Below, piece after piece: positions 1 to 4,676 of a stretch of 7,787 nt of DNA. The notes under the pieces were generated by a model. That model saw only the letters and a list, made by a program, of their open reading frames with translations, had not been told where the DNA came from and ran no database searches. The first letter of the stretch is position 1, and each line of letters begins with the position of its first letter. Position numbers and translations under genes: made by a program. Source of the DNA: Chloroflexota bacterium (GTDB taxonomy: Bacteria; Chloroflexota; Anaerolineae; Promineifilales; Promineifilaceae); the NCBI GenBank assembly GCA_963169155.1, contig CAUJGI010000309.1, positions 1 to 7,787 of the forward strand. The letters are read 5' to 3'.

Positions 1-738
1 GAGCATCTCGTCCCGACCGACCCACACAAGCCGTACGACGTGCGCCGGGTGATTCATAGTGTGGTGGATGACGGCCGTTTCTTCGAAGTCCACCAGCTGT
101 GGGCCGAAAACATGGTGGTTGGTTTTGCCCGGCTTAACGGCTACGTGGTAGGCATCGTCGCCAACCAGCCGATGGTGCTGGCGGGCTGCGTGGACATCAA
201 AGCGTCGATCAAAGCCACCCACTTCATCCGCATTTGTGACGCGTACAACATCCCCGTCATCACCCTGCAGGATGTGCCCGGCTTTTTGCCCGGCAAAGAC
301 CAGGAGTACGGCGGCATCATCCGCAATGGAGCGCGCATGATTTACGCCTACAGCGAAGCCACCGTGCCCAAGTTAATGGTGATCCTGCGCAAAAGCTATG
401 GCGGTGCGTACTGCGTCATGAGCAGCAAGGGGCTGCGCGGCGATTTGCTCTACGCCTGGCCCAATGCGGAAATTGCGGTGATGGGTGCCGAAGGTGCGGT
501 CAACATCCTGTTCCGCAAAGAGGTGCAGGAAGCCGAAGACCCCGAAGCGAAGCGGCTGGAGCTGACCGAGCAGTACGAAAAGCAGTTCAACAATCCCTAC
601 GTCGCCGCCTCGCGCGGTCTGATCGATGAGGTGATCCAGCCGCGCGACACGCGCACCGCGCTCGTCCGCGCCCTGGAGCTGACGCTTTCTAAACGGGAAC
701 ACCACGCGCCAAAGAAGCATGGGATTTCGCCAATGTAG
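1..738 (+). CDS. Acyl-CoA carboxylase carboxyltransferase (beta) subunit, C-terminal part, 5' end outside window
   Basis: The reading frame is open from the first base, so the gene starts upstream. The visible 245 residues are roughly the C-terminal half of a family usually about 510-530 aa long. The enzyme transfers the carboxyl group from carboxybiotin to an acyl-CoA (propionyl- or acetyl-CoA) in the cytoplasm. Family landmarks seen in order are GCVDIKAS, DVPGFLPG with DQEYGGIIRNGA, EATVPK, the oxyanion-loop RKSYGGAY, WPNAEIAVMGAEGAVNILFRKE, and the closing KKHGISPM (the family usually ends KHGNIPL or similar). The residue after GGAY, associated with acyl-CoA choice in Streptomyces enzymes (Asp in PccB, Ile in AccB), is Cys here at visible residue 138. 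The biotin carboxylase and carrier genes follow on the same strand, so this is the first visible gene of a carboxylase operon. The family assignment is secure; the substrate is not. Confidence 0.95.
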   Translation, partial: EHLVPTDPHKPYDVRRVIHSVVDDGRFFEVHQLWAENMVVGFARLNGYVVGIVANQPMVLAGCVDIKASIKATHFIRICDAYNIPVITLQDVPGFLPGKDQEYGGIIRNGARMIYAYSEATVPKLMVILRKSYGGAYCVMSSKGLRGDLLYAWPNAEIAVMGAEGAVNILFRKEVQEAEDPEAKRLELTEQYEKQFNNPYVAASRGLIDEVIQPRDTRTALVRALELTLSKREHHAPKKHGISPM

Positions 739-741
739 GCG

Positions 742-790
742 AGTGGCAAGTGGCAAGTGAAAAGTGAAAAGTGATAAGTAAAAAGTAAAA
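742..790. repeat. Short tandem heptamer array (AGTGGCA / AGTGAAA type)
   Basis: AGT recurs exactly every 7 bases at 742, 749, 756, 763, 770, 777 and 784. Units are AGTGGCA, AGTGGCA, AGTGAAA, AGTGAAA, AGTGATA, AGTAAAA, AGTAAAA. The array starts three bases after the carboxyltransferase stop codon. It resembles the short tandemly repeated heptamers known from cyanobacterial and other genomes. Its function is unknown. Confidence 0.85.
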
Positions 791-817
791 ACTTGAGCAC
801 CTGAACACTTTCACCCC

Positions 818-857
818 ACTCGCAAACTGGCAAACTCGCCCACTCGCAAACTGGAAG
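818..857. repeat. Tandem octamer array (ACTCGCAA type)
   Basis: Five consecutive 8-base units occur: ACTCGCAA, ACTGGCAA, ACTCGCCC, ACTCGCAA, ACTGGAAG. The last unit supplies GGAAG, which with the following AG is the only plausible Shine-Dalgarno sequence for the biotin carboxylase start at 866. The array therefore overlaps a translation signal. The 127-bp gap it lies in contains no gene. Confidence 0.8.
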
Positions 858-865
858 AGAAAACA

Positions 866-2347
866 ATGTTCAAAAAAATTCTAATCGCCAACCGGGGGGA
901 AATTGCAGTGCGGATTATTCGCACCTGCCGGGAGCTGGGTATTGAGACAGTGGCGCTGTACGATGAAAGCGACATCGATTCGCTGCACGTGCGGCAGGCG
1001 GATTTGTGCGTGCGGGTGCCGTCGCCGGAAACGTTTCTGGATGTGACGACCATTGTGCAAATTGCCCTGGCCTACGAAGTGGATGCGGTGCATCCGGGCT
1101 ATGGCTTTTTGGCGGAAAGCGCCACCTTTGCCCAAAAGCTGACGGAAGCGGGCATAACGTTTATCGGGCCGCCAGCTGAGGTGATTACGGCCGTTCGCGC
1201 CAAAGTAAAAGTGCTGGAAGCCGTCCGGGCGGCAGGCTTTCCCACGGTCACCCATACGGGCGACTGCCTGGACGTGCATGATTTGCCCACCATTCAGGCC
1301 AATGCGGCCCGGTTGGGCTACCCCGTCGTCATTAAGTCGTGCCGGGGGGGGCGGGGACGCGGCGAGCGATTGGTGCACAAGCCAGAACAGATGGAAACGG
1401 CCGTACAGCGCGCCAGTGCCGAATCACGCGCCGTGTTTGGCAACGGCCACATCTACCTGGAACGCGCCATGCTGCCCGCCCACCAGATTGGCGTGCAGCT
1501 GCTGGGCGACCGGCACGGCCACCTCATCCACCTGGGCGAACGCGAAGGCTCCATCATCGTCGGCAACCAGAAAATCATCGAAGAAGCGCCTTCGCCGCTC
1601 CTAAACGAGGCGCAGCGCGAGGCAATTTTGGCCGCAGCGCTGGCCATCGGGCGCCTGTTTAACTACCAGAATGTGGGCACTGTGGAATTTTTGCTGGACG
1701 GCACAGGCAACTTCTACTTCAGCGAAATCAAGGCGCGCATCCAGGTGGAGCATTCCCTCACCGAGATGATTACCGGCATCGACCTGGTGCGGCAGCAAAT
1801 TTTGATTGCAGCGGGCGACCCCCTGCCCTGGGCACAGGACGACGTGCCGTTTCACGGCTGGGCGATGATGTGCCGCCTGAACGCGCAGGACCCATGGCAA
1901 AACTTCCTGCCCAGTCCGGGCCGCCTGACCGACGTGCGGCTGCCCTTTGGGCCACAGGTACGCATCGACAGCTACATCTACACCGGCTGCCGCGTACCGC
2001 CCAACTACGATCCGCTGGTGGCCAAGGTTACCACCTGGGGCCGCAACCGGGAGATTTGCCTGTCGCGCATGAAAAACGCCCTGGCGGATTTTTTGCTCAT
2101 CGGCACGCCCACCAACCTGCCGGTGATGCAGCGGCTGATGCACACCACAGCCTTTGCCCGGGCCCATTACAATACCGACTTTTTCACCAAACCCCCGGTC
2201 AACGGGGCCGATTCTGAGGTAACTCTGCGCGATCTGGCGGTGATTACGGCCGTTCACTTCGCCCGCCGCCACCAGATGTTTAACCCCACCACACCGGCCC
2301 GCCTGCAAAGTGGCTGGCACAAGGATAGTCGGCGGCTGCCGGAGTAA
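866..2347 (+). CDS. accC: Biotin carboxylase subunit of an acyl-CoA carboxylase, with divergent active site
   Basis: This is a 493-aa ATP-grasp biotin carboxylase; the family uses ATP and bicarbonate to carboxylate biotin on the carrier protein. The N-terminal ILIANRGEIAVRIIRTCRELG and HPGYGFLAE, then GTVEF, RIQVEH, TEMITGID, NFLPSPG and the C-terminal domain are clear. Catalytic equivalents kept (E. coli numbering, from memory) include Lys159 (K157), Lys238 (K236), Glu276 (E274), Glu288 (E287), Arg292 (R291) and Arg338 (R366). Several near-invariant positions are changed. The glycine-rich loop reads SCRGGRGRGE. RHxE becomes HQIG (206-209). RDCSxQRRxQK becomes REGSIIVGNQK (226-236). EMNxR becomes EIKAR. 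About 45 residues follow the usual end of AccC; no carrier domain is attached, matching the separate carrier gene 9 bp downstream. Start ATG 866 has GGAAGAG at 853-859. The protein may be a low-activity or altered paralogue. Confidence 0.9.
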   Translation: MFKKILIANRGEIAVRIIRTCRELGIETVALYDESDIDSLHVRQADLCVRVPSPETFLDVTTIVQIALAYEVDAVHPGYGFLAESATFAQKLTEAGITFIGPPAEVITAVRAKVKVLEAVRAAGFPTVTHTGDCLDVHDLPTIQANAARLGYPVVIKSCRGGRGRGERLVHKPEQMETAVQRASAESRAVFGNGHIYLERAMLPAHQIGVQLLGDRHGHLIHLGEREGSIIVGNQKIIEEAPSPLLNEAQREAILAAALAIGRLFNYQNVGTVEFLLDGTGNFYFSEIKARIQVEHSLTEMITGIDLVRQQILIAAGDPLPWAQDDVPFHGWAMMCRLNAQDPWQNFLPSPGRLTDVRLPFGPQVRIDSYIYTGCRVPPNYDPLVAKVTTWGRNREICLSRMKNALADFLLIGTPTNLPVMQRLMHTTAFARAHYNTDFFTKPPVNGADSEVTLRDLAVITAVHFARRHQMFNPTTPARLQSGWHKDSRRLPE

Positions 2348-2356
2348 AAAATCAAC

Positions 2357-2854
2357 ATGAGCAAGATTTTAGTCACACTCAATGAAAAAACGTACGAAAT
2401 CAGCTTTGATTTGCCCGCGCCGGGGCAAGATCGGCTGTCGGTGCAGGTGAACGGCGAAACGGTGCTGGTGCAGATTCCAGACCCGGCCGCCCCGGTAAAC
2501 GATCATACGTGGATGCTGGTGGACGAACGGCCGTATGAACTGCTGTTCGACCCAGATTTACGCTGGGTGGCCAGTAAAAAGGGTCTGCATCCGGTGGACG
2601 TGCGCGATTTGGAAGCGATGACGCCCCGCCACCGCAGCGGCGACGGCCGTCTCAAAGCCCCCATCCCTGGCCTTATTGCCCGCTACCTGGTCAATGTCGG
2701 CGATGAGGTGACGGCGGGCCAGCCGGTGGTGATCCTCGAAGCGATGAAGATGGAAAATGAGATACGCGCGCCGATGAACGGCCGTGTCGAGGCCATTCAT
2801 GTGGATGTGGGGGAAACGGTGGCGCGGGGAACGTTGTTGGTGGAGATTGAGTGA
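2357..2854 (+). CDS. Biotin carboxyl carrier protein (biotin/lipoyl attachment domain)
   Basis: A 165-aa carrier protein. The C-terminal domain (about 98-165) is a biotinyl domain with API-PG near its start, the biotinylation motif EAMKMEN (acceptor Lys131), and a closing hairpin ending VARGTLLVEIE. The N-terminal 95 residues resemble the beta-rich segment that precedes the carrier domain in propionyl-CoA carboxylase alpha chains, suggesting this is the detached C-terminal half of such a chain. It carries carboxybiotin between the biotin carboxylase and the carboxyltransferase encoded just upstream. It starts 9 bp after the biotin carboxylase stop. The GGAG at 2341-2344, which overlaps the last sense codons of that gene, is the likely ribosome site, so translation may be coupled. 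A heptamer array begins at its stop codon. Confidence 0.93.
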   Translation: MSKILVTLNEKTYEISFDLPAPGQDRLSVQVNGETVLVQIPDPAAPVNDHTWMLVDERPYELLFDPDLRWVASKKGLHPVDVRDLEAMTPRHRSGDGRLKAPIPGLIARYLVNVGDEVTAGQPVVILEAMKMENEIRAPMNGRVEAIHVDVGETVARGTLLVEIE

Positions 2855-2891
2855 GAAGTGAAAAGTGGCAAGTGGCAAGTGGCGAGTCAAC
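2850..2891. repeat. Second heptamer array, overlapping the carrier-gene stop codon
   Basis: AGT recurs every 7 bases at 2850, 2857, 2864, 2871, 2878 and 2885. Units are AGTGAGA, AGTGAAA, AGTGGCA, AGTGGCA, AGTGGCG, AGTCAAC. It belongs to the same unit family as the array at 742-790, and the first unit contains the TGA stop (2852-2854). Both arrays thus sit directly at gene 3' ends within or after the carboxylase operon. Confidence 0.8.
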
Positions 2892-2944
2892 CTGCAACCT
2901 CTAATCTTTTAAACCACCTGCGGCGCGTAAATGCCGACCTTTTT

Positions 2945-3114
2945 AGCCGCGAAGTTCACGAATTAACGCGAAATTGGACATGGTTCAGAAATCGAAGACA
3001 CTCGCTTGACAGTTTGTAGAGCGATTTTATAAATCGTTCTACAATTTGCAAAGTTGGCTTTGGGTCAAAATGAACCGTGCCCGAAATTGCAAAAAATTCG
3101 CGTCATTCGCGGCC
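2945..3114. repeat. Imperfect ~170-bp palindromic (MITE-like) element with central hairpin
   Basis: Outer arms match as inverted repeats: GCCGCGAA at 2946-2953 with TTCGCGGC at 3106-3113, CGAATT at 2959-2964 with AATTCG at 3095-3100, and GGTTCA at 2982-2987 with TGAACC at 3071-3076. In the centre is a 14-bp stem, TTGTAGAGCGATTT (3014-3027) and AAATCGTTCTACAA (3031-3044), with a 3-base loop and one G-T pair. All pairs share the same midpoint near 3029. No transposase is present, so a non-autonomous element or its remnant is the best guess. No target-site duplication was recognised. Confidence 0.6.
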
Positions 3115-3178
3115 AGTTTTTTGATAATCGCGTAAATCCTGAGATCGATTACCGCCCTCCGTTGACCGATAACCGCAT

Positions 3179-3207
3179 TTGACTTTTGCCCTGGCGTATG
3201 GCAAAAT
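3179..3207 (+). promoter_or_regulatory. Sigma-70-type promoter of tRNA-Arg
   Basis: TTGACT (3179-3184), a 17-base spacer, and CAAAAT (3202-3207) place transcription start about 7 bases before the tRNA. The spacer edge carries an inverted repeat, TTTTGCC (3184-3190) and GGCAAAA (3200-3206), which might be an operator or chance. Placement in front of a tRNA supports the call; the -10 matches only 4 of 6. Confidence 0.45.
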
Positions 3208-3220
3208 CCGGCTCCGCTAC

Positions 3221-3292
3221 GCCCTTGTAGCTCAGTGGATAGAGCATTGGCCTCCGAAGCCATGTGCCCGCGTTCGAGTCGCGGCAAGGGCA
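3221..3292 (+). tRNA. tRNA-Arg (anticodon CCG)
   Basis: A complete cloverleaf is visible. The acceptor stem GCCCTTG pairs perfectly with CAAGGGC (3285-3291), with discriminator A at 3292. The D stem is GCTC/GAGC, the anticodon loop CTCCGAA has anticodon CCG at 3254-3256, and the T stem CCGCG/CGCGG encloses TTCGAGT. The CCG anticodon reads CGG arginine codons. The CCA end is not encoded, so it must be added post-transcriptionally. The outermost anticodon-stem pair (3247-3263) is T-T, a small irregularity; all other pairs are sound. A T-rich stretch follows immediately, and a stem-loop terminator lies about 40 bases further on. Confidence 0.95.
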
Positions 3293-3329
3293 CTTTTTCA
3301 ACAATCGCTGCCCTGATTCAGGGTATCCC

Positions 3330-3358
3330 AACTGGCAGGAGCCGCCTCAGTTTTTTTT
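3330..3358 (+). terminator. Intrinsic terminator after tRNA-Arg
   Basis: The stem AACTG-(GC bulge)-AGG pairs with CCT-CAGTT around loop AGCCG (3340-3344) and runs into an uninterrupted T stretch (3351-3358). An alternative stem, GAGCCGCC (3339-3346) with GGCGGCTC (3362-3369), can form only in transcripts that read through toward the next gene. Confidence 0.6.
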
Positions 3359-3385
3359 ATGGGCGGCTCTGTTTATTGGTGACCT

Positions 3386-3961
3386 ATGGGTAAAGGTCGT
3401 CTGGAAGCATTTAGCGATGGCGTGCTGGCCATCGTCATTACCATTATGGTGCTGGAGCTGTCTGCTCCAGAGGAGCCCACGCTGGCGGCGCTGCGCCCGC
3501 TCATCCCCACCTTTTTGAGCTACGCGCTAAGTTTTGTGTTTATTGGCATTTACTGGAACAACCACCATCATTTGTTTCAGGCGGTCAAGCAGGTAGACGG
3601 CCGTATCCTCTGGGCCAATCTCCACCTGCTCTTCTGGCTGTCGCTTACGCCGTTTGTCACCGCCTGGATGGGCGCAACGCGTTTTGCCGCCTGGCCGGTG
3701 GCCCTCTACGGCGTCGATCTGCTGATGGCAGCCGTCGCCTACTACATTCTGACGCGCAGCCTCATCGCCCGGCACGGCGCGGATTCTGTGCTGGCCAATG
3801 CCGTCAACCGCGATTTTAAGGGCAAAATTTCGTTGGCCATTTACCTGGCCGCCATCCCCCTGGCTTTTGTCAGCACCTGGCTGGCTGGCGGGTTGTACGT
3901 GGCGGTGGCCATCCTCTGGCTCATCCCCGACCGTCGCATTGAAGCGTTGTTGGCTCAGTAA
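3386..3961 (+). CDS. TMEM175/DUF1211-family integral membrane protein (putative K+ channel)
   Basis: A 191-aa, strongly hydrophobic protein with about six predicted membrane helices. It begins GKGRLEAFSDGVLAIVITI, which contains the RxxxFSDG signature (R5, F9-G12) of prokaryotic TMEM175 relatives in helix 1, and later has YWNNHHHLF (57-64) and WANLHLLFWLSLTPF (76-90), both typical of the family. Characterised bacterial members form potassium-conducting tetramers in the plasma membrane; that function is inferred here. Length is normal for a single-repeat bacterial member. ATG 3386 is the first possible start because an in-frame TGA lies at 3380-3382. The ribosome site is weak (GGTGA at 3378-3382, very close). 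No separate promoter was recognised, so expression may depend on read-through from the tRNA unit. Confidence 0.88.
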   Translation: MGKGRLEAFSDGVLAIVITIMVLELSAPEEPTLAALRPLIPTFLSYALSFVFIGIYWNNHHHLFQAVKQVDGRILWANLHLLFWLSLTPFVTAWMGATRFAAWPVALYGVDLLMAAVAYYILTRSLIARHGADSVLANAVNRDFKGKISLAIYLAAIPLAFVSTWLAGGLYVAVAILWLIPDRRIEALLAQ

Positions 3962-3980
3962 GCCACTTCATTTATTCCCC

Positions 3981-4004
3981 ACCAAGACGCAAAGCCGCCA
4001 AATT
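3981..4004. repeat. Degenerate octamer-like repeat
   Basis: Three loosely similar 8-base units, ACCAAGAC, GCAAAGCC and GCCAAATT, lie in the gap before the promoter at 4014. They resemble the dispersed intergenic repeats elsewhere in this window but are too short for a firm call. Confidence 0.3.
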
Positions 4005-4013
4005 TTTCCCCAG

Positions 4014-4042
4014 TAGACAGGGGGTTTTTCCTGTGCTATAAT
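4014..4042 (+). promoter_or_regulatory. Strong sigma-70-type promoter with extended -10
   Basis: TAGACA (4014-4019), a 17-base spacer, and a perfect TATAAT (4037-4042) preceded by TGC, giving an extended -10. This is the best promoter in the window. Transcription should start near 4049, inside the palindrome described next, so a bound repressor would block it. Confidence 0.75.
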
Positions 4043-4059
4043 TAGAACAATTGTTCTAA
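4042..4059. promoter_or_regulatory. Perfect 18-bp operator palindrome, SOS-box-like
   Basis: TTAGAACAATTGTTCTAA is perfectly self-complementary. Its core GAAC-AATT-GTTC fits the GAAC-N4-GTTC pattern bound by LexA (DinR) in Gram-positive bacteria. It overlaps the last base of the -10 box and the predicted start site, the usual place for a repressor. Binding by LexA is an inference; another dimeric repressor could use the same symmetry. Confidence 0.6.
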
Positions 4060-4077
4060 AAGAGAAAGGTGATATCA

Positions 4078-4476
4078 ATGGCACAATTTGTAATTACCCC
4101 CATTAATGAGAACAGAGCCAAACGGTGGGAGAAGGTGTACGGCCGTACCGAACTCCCCGTTAAATACGCCCTCCCGCACCTGGCCTGCACCCAGCGCTGG
4201 GGCGATGTGCCGGTCTATTATCTGGACAGTGCTGCCGTTCCCGCCGCCCTGCTGGATCGATTGGCCACATTTGAAGCAAGGCGCGCCGGTATCAGCTACC
4301 AGGAAGCCCGCCTGGCCGTGCGCCGCGAATGGCTCATCCGCGCCGATGAATGCCAGCCCGCCCGGCAAGTGATGACCACGCCCACGGCCGTTTCCTGGCA
4401 GCCCGCGTTCCCCTTTTTGCAGCAGGTACCGTTACGGCCGTCGCGCCGCTCCCAACCCCGCGCCCGCTTCATCTAA
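4078..4476 (+). CDS. Unrecognised 132-aa protein behind an SOS-like promoter
   Basis: I do not recognise this family. The start ATG 4078 is chosen because AAAGGTGAT (4065-4073), a good Shine-Dalgarno sequence, lies 4-5 bases upstream; an in-frame GTG at 4069 lies inside that site. The protein appears soluble, with no signal peptide or membrane helix. Residues 1-95 look like a compact domain rich in charged and aromatic residues (RAKRWEKVYGRTELPVKY, QRWGDVPVYYLD, EARRAGISYQEARLAVRREWLIRADE). Residues about 96-132 form a low-complexity, proline- and arginine-rich basic tail. That tail carries two ACGGCCGT copies 50 bp apart, suggesting it evolves loosely. The near-consensus promoter and operator indicate tightly repressed but potentially strong expression, possibly on DNA damage. 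It is monocistronic, followed by hairpins and a convergent gene. Confidence 0.75.
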   Translation: MAQFVITPINENRAKRWEKVYGRTELPVKYALPHLACTQRWGDVPVYYLDSAAVPAALLDRLATFEARRAGISYQEARLAVRREWLIRADECQPARQVMTTPTAVSWQPAFPFLQQVPLRPSRRSQPRARFI

Positions 4477-4520
4477 GTAAGCGGCCAACAATAAATTCCC
4501 TTTTTCGAAGGCCGCTTACT
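4476..4520. repeat. Inverted repeat / hairpin 1 of the convergent intergenic region
   Basis: AGTAAGCGGCC (4476-4486) and GGCCGCTTACT (4510-4520) are perfect 11-bp arms around a 23-base AT-rich loop. The left arm starts on the last base of the stop codon at 4474-4476. No T tract follows the stem, so a classical terminator is not evident. Confidence 0.7.
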
Positions 4521-4524
4521 CTAA

Positions 4525-4562
4525 GCCGTCCGCACAATTCCGCTCACTTATTTGCGGACGGC
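4525..4562. repeat. Inverted repeat / hairpin 2
   Basis: GCCGTCCGCA (4525-4534) and TGCGGACGGC (4553-4562) are perfect 10-bp arms with an 18-base loop, 4 bases after hairpin 1. Confidence 0.7.
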
Positions 4563-4572
4563 CACTAAGACA

Positions 4573-4613
4573 AACCGCTGCGCCTAAGCAACAGGCCCCT
4601 ACTGCCTGCGGTT
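4573..4613. repeat. Hairpin 3, compound stem
   Basis: AACCG (4573-4577) pairs with CGGTT (4609-4613) and CAGGC (4592-4596) pairs with GCCTG (4604-4608) around CCCTACT. The left side has a 14-base bulge, so this is weaker than its neighbours. Confidence 0.4.
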
Positions 4614-4620
4614 AAAGCGC

Positions 4621-4669
4621 AGGATGAGTGGAGAACGGCCGCGGCTCCCCTCTCCAAATGCCTCATCCT
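4621..4669. terminator. Long hairpin 4 at 3' end of yitT, possible terminator
   Basis: AGGATGAG (4621-4628) pairs with CTCATCCT (4662-4669) and TGGAGA (4629-4634) with TCTCCA (4651-4656), with a 5-base bulge on one side and a GC-rich apical loop. It lies 8 bases beyond the yitT stop codon and could end transcription of either convergent gene. There is no clear T tract on either strand. Confidence 0.45.
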
Positions 4670-4676
4670 TCCCTGC

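Larger units (their letters stand above)
2855..3220. other. Non-coding region between carboxylase operon and tRNA
   Basis: No supported gene is present in these 366 bp. Short frames on either strand lack a family signature and ribosome site. The region holds the heptamer array, a palindromic element (2945-3114) and the tRNA promoter. There is no strong T-tailed terminator directly after the carrier gene. Confidence 0.7.

Noticed and set aside
742..857. Possible CRISPR-like array
   Set aside because: Units are 7 or 8 bases with no spacers; this is simple tandem repetition.
1601..2320. Long (239-aa) minus-strand open frame inside the biotin carboxylase gene
   Set aside because: The composition is that expected of an antisense frame of a GC-rich gene; the sense frame carries unmistakable family motifs.
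3006..3033. TTGACA-N16-TATAAA as a stand-alone promoter
   Set aside because: It lies inside the symmetric palindromic element and overlaps its central stem; no gene follows for about 180 bp and the tRNA has a better placed promoter. Kept only as a note under the element.
3247..3263. tRNA pseudogene because of the T-T anticodon-stem pair
   Set aside because: All other stems pair fully, and a promoter and terminator flank the gene; a single outer mismatch is tolerated in functional tRNAs.
3039..3331. Minus-strand open frames across the tRNA region
   Set aside because: They run antisense through tRNA-Arg and lack ribosome sites and recognisable protein features.
4069..4077. Upstream GTG start for the gene at 4078
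   Set aside because: The GTG is part of the AAAGGTGAT ribosome site; ATG 4078 is correctly spaced from it.
4350..4568. A 72-aa open frame on the + strand
   Set aside because: It overlaps the 132-aa gene in another frame, has no ribosome site or family resemblance, and runs through two hairpins.
4477..4676. Integron attC-like site because of paired inverted repeats
   Set aside because: The conserved core GTTRRRY with its matching inverse core is not present at the arms, and no integrase or cassette array is seen.
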